Origin: Metaruminococcus_A sp003150405 | Lineage (GTDB): Bacteria > Bacillota > Clostridia > Oscillospirales > Ruminococcaceae | Assembly (NCBI GenBank): GCA_902489745.1 | Contig: CABUBB010000005.1 | Coordinates: 1 to 64,000, forward strand | Reading direction: 5' to 3' | DNA: 64,000 bases | Part shown: piece after piece, positions 53,956 through 62,523 of the stretch | How the letters are laid out: every line of letters starts with the position of its first letter | Position numbering within the stretch: position 1 is the first letter of the stretch | The notes under the pieces: model-generated | Databases searched by the model: none | Told to the model about the DNA's origin: nothing | Seen by the model: the letters and a program-made list of their open reading frames with translations, nothing else | Program-made: the position numbers and the translations under genes

Positions 53956-55224
53956 TTACAGGCCCAAAAGCCCCTTTTCCGCCATCGACTGGGCCGCCAG
54001 CAGTACGCCAATCTTTCCGGTATCGTAGGTAAGCCCACCCTGCAGCCAAACGGCGTATGGCTCGCGGAGAGGAGCATCAGCCGAAAGTTCAATGGAAGCC
54101 CCGCCGGTAAAAGCACCTGCCGCCATGATGACCTTGCTGTCGTAGCCAGGCATGTCCCACGGCTCCGGGGAGACAAAAGCATCCACCGGAGAACCGGCCT
54201 GAATGCCCTGGCAAAAGGCCACCAGACGTTCCGCATCGCCCAGCCGCAATGCCGCAATGATGTCGGTACGCGGCTCGTTGTAGCGCGGATATGTACCAAA
54301 ACCGAGCAATTCAAACAGGCAGGTTGCAAACACCGAGGTTTTCACCGCGTTTGCCGCCACCCCCGGCGCCCAGAAAAAGCCCATGAACATCGGGCGGCTC
54401 TGGTTGAGGGTACAGCCGACCTCCTTGCCCATCCCGACACAGGTGAGGCGGTAGGAGCACTGCTCCACCAAATCCCTGCGGCCCGCAATATACCCGCCGG
54501 TCTGCGCAATGCCGCCACCTGGATTTTTAATAAGCGACCCAATGATCAGGTCGGATCCTACATCGGTTGGTTCCTGCCGTTCCACAAACTCTCCATAACA
54601 GTTGTCCACCATAATAACAGCGTCCGGATTGGTGCGGCGTACCACCTGTACCAGCTCCCCAATGGTACCGATGTCAAACGATGGACGCAGTGAATATCCG
54701 CGGGAACGCTGGAGGTAAACCACCTTCGCGCCCTTGACTGCCTCCGGCACCGCCGCAAAGTCGATTTCCCCATCCTCAGTCAGCTCCACTTCCCGGTACT
54801 GCACGCCAAAGTCTTTGAGCGATCCGTTGCCCTTGCCCCGCAAACCAATGACCTCTTCCAGTGTGTCATACGGCTTCCCCGTGACCGAAACCACCGTATC
54901 GCCCGCACGCAGAACACCGAACAGTGCGACCGAGAGGGCGTGGGTTCCAGAAACAAAGTTATGACGCACCAGCGCATCCTCCGCGCCAAACGCCTGTGCA
55001 TAAACGGCGTCGAGTACCTCGCGCCCCAGGTCACCATAACCATAGCCGGTGCTCCCGTTGAAGTGGATTTCACTCACCCGATTGTCCATAAAAGCCTTTA
55101 ACACTTTTTGCTCATTGTATGCACGGATTTCTTCAATCCGTGCATACGCCTCTTTGCACATATCCTCAGCGGTATCCGCCAAAACCGCAAGCTTTGGGTC
55201 AATGGAAAAAAATTCAGATGTCAT
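53956..55224 (-). CDS. Methionine gamma-lyase-like PLP enzyme (aluminium resistance protein family)
   Basis: A 422-residue fold-type I PLP enzyme of the COG4100 family. VSGTHALSVALFGVLRAGD, VYLQRSRGYSLRP, VIMVDNCYGEFVE and the lysine segment DLIIGSLIKNPGGGIAQTGGY (PLP-binding Lys) are visible. Family members cleave sulfur amino acids or act in related C-S chemistry; the exact substrate is not readable. The frame opens far upstream at 55536, but GGAGGAATTGTA precedes the ATG at 55224. The start overlaps the stop of the M42 peptidase gene by one base (TAATG), so coupled translation is likely. Confidence 0.9.
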   Translation of the reverse strand: MTSEFFSIDPKLAVLADTAEDMCKEAYARIEEIRAYNEQKVLKAFMDNRVSEIHFNGSTGYGYGDLGREVLDAVYAQAFGAEDALVRHNFVSGTHALSVALFGVLRAGDTVVSVTGKPYDTLEEVIGLRGKGNGSLKDFGVQYREVELTEDGEIDFAAVPEAVKGAKVVYLQRSRGYSLRPSFDIGTIGELVQVVRRTNPDAVIMVDNCYGEFVERQEPTDVGSDLIIGSLIKNPGGGIAQTGGYIAGRRDLVEQCSYRLTCVGMGKEVGCTLNQSRPMFMGFFWAPGVAANAVKTSVFATCLFELLGFGTYPRYNEPRTDIIAALRLGDAERLVAFCQGIQAGSPVDAFVSPEPWDMPGYDSKVIMAAGAFTGGASIELSADAPLREPYAVWLQGGLTYDTGKIGVLLAAQSMAEKGLLGL

Positions 55225-56252
55225 TACAATTCCTCCGCACCGGCAAATTCCGCCGCAAGCAAACGGGTCAGCGCCGCCATATCCGTCAAATCCCGTTGGT
55301 TTACCACACAGACCGGCGAATGGATGTACCGGCATGGAGCCGATACCGCCAATGTACGCACCCCGCCGCGCGCCACATGGATGGCACCCGCGTCGTTTCC
55401 CCCGGCAATCATAGTTTTGGTCTGGCAGGGGATGCCATTCTCTTTCGCAAGCGCAAACGCCCGCCGGTAAAGCACGCTGTCGTAAACGGTGGAGCGGTCC
55501 ATAAAAGAGACCACCGGGCCTTTTCCAAGCCCACACACCTGCTGGCCGCCCTCTACGCCGGGCAGGTCGGCGGCGGTGGTCGCCTCCAGCACAATCGAAA
55601 TCTCCGGATTGACCGTATAGCTGGCCGCCCGCGCACCTCGCAGGCCGACCTCCTCCTGCACCACAAAGGTAAAGGTCGTGTCGTATTCCAGCTTACTCTG
55701 GATAAGGTCAATCATCAATGCACAGCCAATGCGATCGTCCAGCGCCTTGCCGCGGAGCATCCCGCTCCCGAACGGTTGATAGAGCGGTTGGAAACTAGCC
55801 CGGTCGCCCAGCGAAACTTTAGAGTGTGCGTCCTCTTTATCCTTTGCGCCAATGTCAATATACAGGCTGTCCATTGGCACGGCAGTCTCCCGCTCCTCGG
55901 CAGACTGCATGTGCACCGCTTTGGTACCGATGACCCCCACCAGTGCCTCCGGGCCGACCAGCACCGAACGGCCCAGCACTACCCGGGCGTCAATACCGCC
56001 CACCTCGGAAAAAAGCAGCAGGCCGGCGTCGTTTACGCTGGTAATAATAAAGCCAACCTCATCCATGTGCGCCGAAATAAGCAGTTTGCGTTTGGCACGC
56101 TGCCTGCCCTTTTTCTCCGCAATAATGCTGCCGAGCGGGTCGACACGGTAGTCACAATATCCTCTAATCTGTTCGATGATAAAATCCCGTACCGCATCCT
56201 CCGCGCCAGAAACACCGGTGAGCCGGCAAAGCTGTTCCAACGTGTTAAGCAT
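55224..56252 (-). CDS. M42 family metallopeptidase (first copy)
   Basis: A 342-residue aminopeptidase-like enzyme. Zinc ligands and catalytic residues fit the family: His62 and Asp64 (SAHMDEVG), Asp172-Asp173 (ALDDRIGC), Glu200-Glu201 (VQEEVGLRG), His310 (RYIHSPV). The aspartate usually found after the EE motif reads Glu223 (VLEATTA) here. M42 enzymes form large cytoplasmic particles that trim short peptides. ATG 56252 overlaps the stop of the second M42 gene by 8 bp; GTG 56261 is an alternative. Confidence 0.92.
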   Translation of the reverse strand: MLNTLEQLCRLTGVSGAEDAVRDFIIEQIRGYCDYRVDPLGSIIAEKKGRQRAKRKLLISAHMDEVGFIITSVNDAGLLLFSEVGGIDARVVLGRSVLVGPEALVGVIGTKAVHMQSAEERETAVPMDSLYIDIGAKDKEDAHSKVSLGDRASFQPLYQPFGSGMLRGKALDDRIGCALMIDLIQSKLEYDTTFTFVVQEEVGLRGARAASYTVNPEISIVLEATTAADLPGVEGGQQVCGLGKGPVVSFMDRSTVYDSVLYRRAFALAKENGIPCQTKTMIAGGNDAGAIHVARGGVRTLAVSAPCRYIHSPVCVVNQRDLTDMAALTRLLAAEFAGAEEL

Positions 56253-57270
56253 CCCTGTCACCTGCCTTTTTTACGAATTCCGCCATCAGACGAGCCGTAC
56301 TTTCTACATCTTCAACCTCAATGGTTTCAATCGGGGTATGCATATACCGCAGCGGGATGGAAAGCAAACCGCATTTGACCCCGCCGCGCGAAACGGTAAT
56401 ACTGTCCGCGTTGGTGGAGGTAAGCCCCCCCATCACCTCAAGCTGGTAGGGAATCTTCTTTTCCTTGGCCAGAGCGGTCAGTTCATCGCTCACACCCTTG
56501 TCCAGCGTCGGAGAAATTCCAATCATCGTCCCGCCGCCGAGCTTGCCGCATTTGTGCTCTGGGGCATCCGGCGTGTGGGCAAAGCTCACATCCACCGTCA
56601 GCGCCAAATCCGGCGCCGTGCTGTAAGAAGCAGTCTTAGCGCCCAGACAGCCGAGCTCCTCCTGACAGGTAAAGGTCACCGCTAACCCACAGGAGAGCGT
56701 CTCATCCTTTAGCAGCTCCAGCGCCCGGAGCACTGCCGCCACCCCGGCACGGTCGTCCAGCGACTTGGAGCAGACCCGCCCGTTCATCAGGCGGTGGAAA
56801 CCCGCCTTGAACCGGATACGGTCGCCAGGCGCCACCTTTTGCTCCAATTCTTCGGTGGTGAGCCCGGTATCAATCCACAAATCATCCACCTTCGGCACCT
56901 TTTTGCTCTCATCCGCTGAGAGCAGGTGCGGCGGCTTAGACGCAACAACCCCCTCTACCGGCTCTTCTGAAAGGATGACCACTTCCTGCGCGATGAGCAG
57001 CCGGCGGTCCACACCGCCGACCGCCGCCGCCTTGAGAAAACCGTTTTCGCCGAGACTCGTCACAATCAGCCCAATTTCATCCATGTGCGCGTCAAGCAGC
57101 ACCAGTGGGCTGCCTTGTTTGATAATCGCCGTCACGCTGCCCATCGCGTCGACGGAAATATCATCGGTATACCGTTTGAGCTCAGCACAGGCAACCTCCG
57201 CCGCGGGCTGCTCTCTGCCCGAAACACCGGCACTCTGTGCAAGCCGTTCCAACAATACTGTAAGTTCCAT
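56245..57270 (-). CDS. M42 family metallopeptidase (second copy)
   Basis: A 341-residue paralogue of the neighbouring peptidase. It shares His62 and Asp64 (DAHMDEIG), SLDDRAGV, CQEELGCLGA, LTVDVSFAHTPD (with the standard Asp) and RYMHTPIETI. Two overlapping copies with differing pockets may make a mixed particle or have separate peptide preferences. It starts 9 bp after murD. Confidence 0.93.
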   Translation of the reverse strand: MELTVLLERLAQSAGVSGREQPAAEVACAELKRYTDDISVDAMGSVTAIIKQGSPLVLLDAHMDEIGLIVTSLGENGFLKAAAVGGVDRRLLIAQEVVILSEEPVEGVVASKPPHLLSADESKKVPKVDDLWIDTGLTTEELEQKVAPGDRIRFKAGFHRLMNGRVCSKSLDDRAGVAAVLRALELLKDETLSCGLAVTFTCQEELGCLGAKTASYSTAPDLALTVDVSFAHTPDAPEHKCGKLGGGTMIGISPTLDKGVSDELTALAKEKKIPYQLEVMGGLTSTNADSITVSRGGVKCGLLSIPLRYMHTPIETIEVEDVESTARLMAEFVKKAGDRDA

Positions 57271-57279
57271 TTGCTTCTC

Positions 57280-58671
57280 CTATTTTAACGCGTTGACCAG
57301 TTCTTTGTAATGGCGCCCGCGCGCCTCAAAATTCGGGTACATGTCAAAGCTCGCACAGGCAGGCGACAGGGTGACAATATCCCCTTCCTTTGCAACCCGG
57401 CGCGCAGCGGCTACCGCCTCTTCCATTGAAGGGACCTCAATAATTTCCAGTACGTTGGGATCATACCCCTCACATCCGGTGACTGCCGCTTTGATTTTGA
57501 GCGCCGTCACGCCCATCAATATCAGCACCTTGGCCCGCTCAATGAGCACTGGCGCCAGCGGTTCAAAGGGAATCTTTTTATCATAGCCGCCTGCAAGTAC
57601 AATCAGCTTCTGCTGGAAGGAATTTAATCCAGCAATGGTGCGGGTCGGGCTGGTGGCAATCGAGTCGTTGTAATATTTGACACCGTCAAGCATCCGCACA
57701 AATTCAATACGGTGCTCCACCCCGCCGAAGCTCTCGGCAACCTTAATAATGGTCTGAATGGAAACCGCCCCCGCCGTCGCACTTATGGCCGCAAGATAAT
57801 TCTCCACATTGTGAATTCCCGGCAGCCGGATTTGATCCTTGTGCATAATCCGGGTCACTTTTCCGTTGCGCACAAGGTTGACGCTTCCGTCCTCGCCCAG
57901 AAAAGCGCCGTTCTGTGGCGTAATTTTCCGGCTGAACCAGTTTAAGGCGCCGCGGACCAGCCTGCCCATGTCGTGGGTAATGTCGTTATCCGCATTGAGC
58001 ACCGTTCTGGAAAAGGCATTTTGATGCACTATCAGATTTTTTTTGGCGTCGATGTACTCCTGCATATCCTTATGAACATCGAGATGATTGGGAGCCACAT
58101 TGGTGACAACCGCCACATCCGGGGAACGGCGCATCGAAATGAGCTGGAAACTTGAAAGCTCCACCACCGCAACATCCTCCTCGCGGATCCGTTCAATCTG
58201 TGGAAGCAGCGCCTTGCCAATGTTTCCTCCGAGATAAACTGTTTTCCCCTCCGCCTTCAGCAATTCGCTGATAAGGGTCGTCGTGGTAGTCTTGCCGTCG
58301 GATCCGGTCACTGCATAGATCGGACAGGGGCAGAGGTCAAAGAAAACCTCCATTTCCGAGGTGACCACCTTTTGCAGCTCGCGCGCCTTGGCAAGCGCCG
58401 GAGAATAATAATACATCCCCGGGGTGCGGAAAATGACATCCCCTTCAAAAATGCCGTCAAGATAGCCCTCCCCCAAGCAAAACTTCACGCCAGCATTCTT
58501 AAGCTCGTCATAGACCTCACCGAGCGCGGCGGGTTCCCGCTTGTCACAGAGCGTTACATCAATGCCCTTGCTGCAAAATAGCTGGATAAGTTCGCGGTGG
58601 CTTACACCCGCACCAATAAAGACCACTTTTTTGGCCTTCATCTCCTGAAAAAAGGATTCCACTTTTGTCAT
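57280..58671 (-). CDS. murD: UDP-N-acetylmuramoyl-L-alanine--D-glutamate ligase
   Basis: A 463-residue Mur ligase of peptidoglycan synthesis that adds D-glutamate to UDP-MurNAc-L-Ala with ATP. N-terminal VVFIGAGVSHRELIQLF, ATP motif VTGSDGKTTTTTLISELL near 118, NVAPNHLDVHKDM and the C-terminal YDKKIPFEPL and LSPACASFDMYPNFEARGR are diagnostic. ATG 58671 follows GGGGGCATGG; ATG 58677 is possible. It seems to head the murD-M42-M42-lyase run. Confidence 0.96.
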   Translation of the reverse strand: MTKVESFFQEMKAKKVVFIGAGVSHRELIQLFCSKGIDVTLCDKREPAALGEVYDELKNAGVKFCLGEGYLDGIFEGDVIFRTPGMYYYSPALAKARELQKVVTSEMEVFFDLCPCPIYAVTGSDGKTTTTTLISELLKAEGKTVYLGGNIGKALLPQIERIREEDVAVVELSSFQLISMRRSPDVAVVTNVAPNHLDVHKDMQEYIDAKKNLIVHQNAFSRTVLNADNDITHDMGRLVRGALNWFSRKITPQNGAFLGEDGSVNLVRNGKVTRIMHKDQIRLPGIHNVENYLAAISATAGAVSIQTIIKVAESFGGVEHRIEFVRMLDGVKYYNDSIATSPTRTIAGLNSFQQKLIVLAGGYDKKIPFEPLAPVLIERAKVLILMGVTALKIKAAVTGCEGYDPNVLEIIEVPSMEEAVAAARRVAKEGDIVTLSPACASFDMYPNFEARGRHYKELVNALK

Positions 58672-59016
58672 AACCATGCCCCCACTTATGTTAAGCGCTG
58701 CTCTTTCAGCGCTTCTGCTTAAAATTCACCAGGCGCAAATACATTTTCTGCAAAGCGCTCTGTTCCCATGCGTATGGTTTATCCTATGAACTAACCGCAG
58801 AGCTTAGCACGCCTAAAATTTTACCACATACCGTCCTACGGTTCAAGCACCATCCAGCAACACGATCAGCACCCTTGCGCGCATCCAACCGCGTTTCGCG
58901 CCCTTGAAACCACCTTCCACGTTATTTCCGTAATCTGCCGCTAACCGCAGCCATCAGCCCACCACATTTTTATAAAGGTCAGAATACAGTGCAGCTGTTT
59001 GCCCAGTAGCGTTGCG
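58672..59016. other. 345-bp intergenic region upstream of murD
   Basis: No supported gene. It should hold the murD promoter on the minus strand, but no clear -35/-10 pair was found. No riboswitch-like fold was recognised. Confidence 0.4.
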
Positions 59017-59964
59017 TCACTTTATTTTATACCGGCAGCCCTGCATGCTGTCCCGGCGTACAAACTCCTTGTCAATCGCCGCGAGCACCGCCCGCTTGCG
59101 CAGAGTCCAAAGCGGCGCAAGCACCGAGTCACGCGGACCGTCCCCGGTCACCCGCTCAATTACCGTTTCCGGCGGCATTTGCTCAATCTGGCTGCATACA
59201 AGCGTGGCATACTCCTCCATAGTCAGAAGCGGGAAAGCCGTCCTTCCATATTCTTCCGCAAGGGCCGTCCCTTTTAATATGTGCAGCATGTGAATCTTTA
59301 TGCCGTTCGGACGCAGCGCGGCAACTGCACGCGCCGTTTCCAGCATCATTTCCAGCGTTTCTCCTGGAAGGCCGTTAATGAGGTGAACACATACCGCTAT
59401 GCCGCGTTCCCGCAGGGAGTGGTAGCCCCGGAGAAACTCCGACGTGCTGTGCCCACGGTTGATACGCACCGCCGTTTGGTCATGGATGGTCTGTAAACCG
59501 AGCTCGACCGTGAGAAAGGTACGCTGGTTGAGTGCCTCCAAAAGCTCCAGAATATCACCGGGCAGGGTGTCGGCACGGGTGGCAATGCACAGTCCTTCCA
59601 CACCGGGCAGACTCAACGTCTCCTCAAAAAGAGGACGCAGACGCGAAACAGGCGCATACGTATTGCTATGCGCCTGAAAATATGCAAAATATCCGGCCTG
59701 TGGCCATTTACGGGAAAGGAGAGCCTTTCCCTGCGCAAACTGCTCCGCCAGCGTTCCGGAGGGAATAAAATCCCCGGCGCCTGCATTTCCACAGTAGGTA
59801 CAGCCGCCAACCCCCTTTGTTCCGTCGATATTCGGGCAGGTAAAGCCAGCATCCAGCGGGATTTTCACCATTTTCCGGCCAAAACGCCGCTTCATCTCAT
59901 AATCAAAGGTGTGATAACGCTTGTTGTCCCCCGAATAGGAAAACGGGCTTGGGGAACCGGCCAT
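59017..59964 (-). CDS. Radical SAM protein, TIGR01212 (YhcC-like) family
   Basis: A 315-residue radical SAM enzyme. The cluster cysteines lie in FTCPNIDGTKGVGGCTYCGN near 38-57, the spaced C-x(n)-C-x2-C pattern of TIGR01212. LCIATRADTLPGDILELLEAL and VELGLQTIHDQT follow. Homologues are linked to tRNA modification or unknown chemistry. The ATG at 59964 overlaps the ABC ATPase stop (TGATG), so it is translated with the transporter, though a role in transport is unlikely. Confidence 0.9.
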   Translation of the reverse strand: MAGSPSPFSYSGDNKRYHTFDYEMKRRFGRKMVKIPLDAGFTCPNIDGTKGVGGCTYCGNAGAGDFIPSGTLAEQFAQGKALLSRKWPQAGYFAYFQAHSNTYAPVSRLRPLFEETLSLPGVEGLCIATRADTLPGDILELLEALNQRTFLTVELGLQTIHDQTAVRINRGHSTSEFLRGYHSLRERGIAVCVHLINGLPGETLEMMLETARAVAALRPNGIKIHMLHILKGTALAEEYGRTAFPLLTMEEYATLVCSQIEQMPPETVIERVTGDGPRDSVLAPLWTLRKRAVLAAIDKEFVRRDSMQGCRYKIK

Positions 59965-60707
59965 CAATAAACGCTGCGCAGGAACTCTGCAGTACGCGGG
60001 TGCTTCGGATGGTTAAAGATATCATCCGGCGTTCCCTCTTCTAAAATCTTTCCGCCGTCCATAAAGATCACCTTATTCGCCACATCCTTGGCAAACGCCA
60101 TTTCGTGGGTAACCACAATCATGGTCATGTGTTCTTCGGCGAGCTTTTTCATAACCCCCAGCACCTCCCCGGTCAATTCCGGGTCCAATGCAGAGGTCGG
60201 CTCATCAAACAGCATAATATCCGGACTGAGCATCAAGGCGCGCGCAATCGCTACGCGCTGTTTCTGCCCGCCGGAAAGCTGGGAGGGGTAGGCATCTATT
60301 TTGTCGAGCAGGCCAACCTTGCGGAGCATTTCCTCACACTCCGCCTCCACTGCTTTTTTATCCCTTTTTTTAGCGAGCAGCACCGGCATTTCCAAATTTT
60401 TACGTACACTCAGGTGTGGGAACAGGTTGAACTGTTGAAATACCATTCCCATTTTCCCAGTGATTTCTTTCACCTTTTTGTGGGAGGGATATTCCCCGCT
60501 TTTTACAAGTGGTTCCCCTTCAATGATGATATCCCCGCCGTTCACCGTCTCCAGATTAATAATGCAGCGCAGCATGGTGCTCTTACCGGATCCGGACGAC
60601 CCAATGACCGCCACAACATCACCCTTTTCCACGGCAAAGGAAACATCGGAAAGCACTTCAAGCTTGCCAAAGGATTTTTTCAGGTTTTTAATTTCAATTA
60701 ATGGCAT
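59964..60707 (-). CDS. Amino acid ABC transporter ATP-binding protein
   Basis: A 247-residue ATPase of the polar amino acid uptake family (GlnQ-like). Walker A is IGSSGSGKSTMLRC near 32, signature LSGGQKQRVAIARAL near 143, Walker B IMLFDEPTSALDPE near 165, followed by the H-loop VTHEMAFA. It starts 3 bp after the permease gene and is co-transcribed with it. Confidence 0.95.
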   Translation of the reverse strand: MPLIEIKNLKKSFGKLEVLSDVSFAVEKGDVVAVIGSSGSGKSTMLRCIINLETVNGGDIIIEGEPLVKSGEYPSHKKVKEITGKMGMVFQQFNLFPHLSVRKNLEMPVLLAKKRDKKAVEAECEEMLRKVGLLDKIDAYPSQLSGGQKQRVAIARALMLSPDIMLFDEPTSALDPELTGEVLGVMKKLAEEHMTMIVVTHEMAFAKDVANKVIFMDGGKILEEGTPDDIFNHPKHPRTAEFLRSVY

Positions 60708-60710
60708 GGG

Positions 60711-61373
60711 TTACATCTCCCGGTCAAAGTTGAATTTCTTTTCAATGTATTTAAACAGCAAAGTCAATATGGTGTTCATAATGAGGTAAATGACCGCCGC
60801 AACCGCAAACGGAACAATGGAAACATCGCGGTTGACCGCCGTTTTGGCTGCGTGCAGAATCTCCGGCACCGAAACTGCATAAAGCAGTGAGGTATCCTTG
60901 ACCAGCGTAACCGACTCATTAGAAAGTGACGGCAGCGCAACACGGAGCATCTGCGGGATGATCACCCGGAAGAAGGTTTGAACCCGGGAAATGCCGAGCA
61001 CCTGAGCCGCTTCATACTGCCCTTTGTCAATCGAAAGCAGGCCGCCGCGAAATATCTCCGCGAAATAGGCGGCGTAATTGAGCACAAACCCAATGCAGGC
61101 CGCTGTAAACCGATCAAATACCAAATAACTGCCAATGCCCGGAATATATGGTAAACCGAAATAGATAAACAAAAGCTGCAGCAAAAGCGGTGTTCCGCGA
61201 ATGACATAAATGAATCCCCGCGCAATCCAGGCCAGCAGCTTCAAACGGCAGCGCGCCACCAGCGTAATACAAAATCCCAGCGGCAGCGCCAGAACAATGA
61301 CAATGGCAAACAATGCGGTCGTTACCAACGCCCCTTCCAGCATTGGCCCGAGCAACGTTATAATATAATCCAT
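60711..61373 (-). CDS. Amino acid ABC transporter permease
   Basis: A 220-residue His/Glu/Gln/Arg/opine-type permease with about five membrane helices. The EAA-loop region is YEAAQVLGISRVQTFFRVIIPQ, and FIYVIRGTPLLLQLLFIYFG is typical of the family. ATG 61373 follows GGGAGGT; the frame from 61409 has no ribosome site. It works with the ATPase downstream and the lipoprotein upstream. Confidence 0.95.
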   Translation of the reverse strand: MDYIITLLGPMLEGALVTTALFAIVIVLALPLGFCITLVARCRLKLLAWIARGFIYVIRGTPLLLQLLFIYFGLPYIPGIGSYLVFDRFTAACIGFVLNYAAYFAEIFRGGLLSIDKGQYEAAQVLGISRVQTFFRVIIPQMLRVALPSLSNESVTLVKDTSLLYAVSVPEILHAAKTAVNRDVSIVPFAVAAVIYLIMNTILTLLFKYIEKKFNFDREM

Positions 61374-61539
61374 GCGGAATACCTCCCACGTATTTTTGTA
61401 AACTGCCAATTTACCGCATTAAACTGCCACAGGCAAAAACACCCGCAACAGATATCATACAAAAAACAAGGTATCGCGGCACAAATGACCACGATACCCT
61501 ATTCTATCATCAATTACCGCTGTTTGTCCAGCGCAATTT

Positions 61540-62361
61540 TTACTCAGCAAGCGAAACGTCTTTGCCAAACCATTTTTCCGAAATTTCTTTAAACTTGCCT
61601 TCCGCAATGACTTCATCCAATGCAGCTTCTACTTTATTTTTCAGTTCTTCATTGCCCTTCTTAAACGCAATGGCATACTCCTCTGCGGTTAAAGCATCCC
61701 CGAGAACGACATATTTGCCTTCCTCTTCCTTGATCATGTAGTTCGCAACAACCTCATCCAAAACAATAGCGTCAATACGACCGGTCGGCAGGTCATTGAG
61801 CGCAAGAACGTTGGTGTCGTACTCCACAAGCTCCTGTGCCTGGCTGACAAATTCATCGGCATTTGCCGCTTTCAGCGCAGTGGATTCTTTCTGAACGCCA
61901 ACCATTTTGCCAATCAGGTCTTTACGCTCTTTAATTTCTGAGTCAGCATTGACCACTACAACCATGTGATTCTCCATATATGGTTTACTCAGCAGCATTT
62001 TCTCCTGACGCTCTGCATCAATGCTAAGGCCATTCCAAATGCAGTCAATATTGCCGTTGTTCAGTTCCATCTCTTTGGAGTCCCAGGCAATCGGCTGAAC
62101 AACAAGTTCAACGCCCATCTTATCACAGACGGCCTGTGCAAGGTCAATGTCAAACCCAACAATATTGTTGTCTTCGTCGCGGAAGCCCATCGGCGGGAAG
62201 CTGTCATCCAAGCCCAGTACAAACTTGGTTTTTTCTCCATTGGTGCTGTCGGAACCACTGTTCGTTCCGCTGCCAGAACCGCTGTTATTGCACGCCGTGA
62301 ACATACTCAGTACCATAACGCCGGCCAACACTGCAAGCAAAACTTTTTTCATTTTTTTCAA
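61540..62361 (-). CDS. Amino acid ABC transporter substrate-binding lipoprotein
   Basis: A 273-residue extracellular binding protein (SBP_bac_3). The lipoprotein signal ends in MFTAC, with Cys24 the likely lipidated residue, then a Ser/Gly/Asn linker. Family segments are LGLDDSFPPMGFRDEDNNIVGFD, AQAVCDKMGVELV and IDCIWNGLSI. The start is TTG 62361 after GAGGGTGA; an ATG three codons on is an alternative. A -10 box TATACT (62401-62396, minus) lies 35 bp before it. It would bind a polar amino acid and heads the transporter operon. Confidence 0.94.
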   Translation of the reverse strand: MKKMKKVLLAVLAGVMVLSMFTACNNSGSGSGTNSGSDSTNGEKTKFVLGLDDSFPPMGFRDEDNNIVGFDIDLAQAVCDKMGVELVVQPIAWDSKEMELNNGNIDCIWNGLSIDAERQEKMLLSKPYMENHMVVVVNADSEIKERKDLIGKMVGVQKESTALKAANADEFVSQAQELVEYDTNVLALNDLPTGRIDAIVLDEVVANYMIKEEEGKYVVLGDALTAEEYAIAFKKGNEELKNKVEAALDEVIAEGKFKEISEKWFGKDVSLAE

Positions 62362-62418
62362 CTGGATTCACCCTCACTTTATTGAATAAAATACCAGTAT
62401 AGTTTACACTTTAATACA

Positions 62419-62454
62419 GTAAAAAGCTAACATGCTATAATGTTAGCTTTTTAC
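62419..62454. terminator. Terminator after the GH127 gene
   Basis: A 15-bp perfect stem GTAAAAAGCTAACAT / ATGTTAGCTTTTTAC with a 6-base loop and T runs within both outer arms. It lies beyond the GH127 stop and close to the transporter promoter. Confidence 0.82.
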
Positions 62455-62523
62455 AAATTTCGTATTTAATCAAATTTATCTTCTGTTTTCTTGCTTTTTT
62501 AAACAAATACGCTTGTTTTTATT

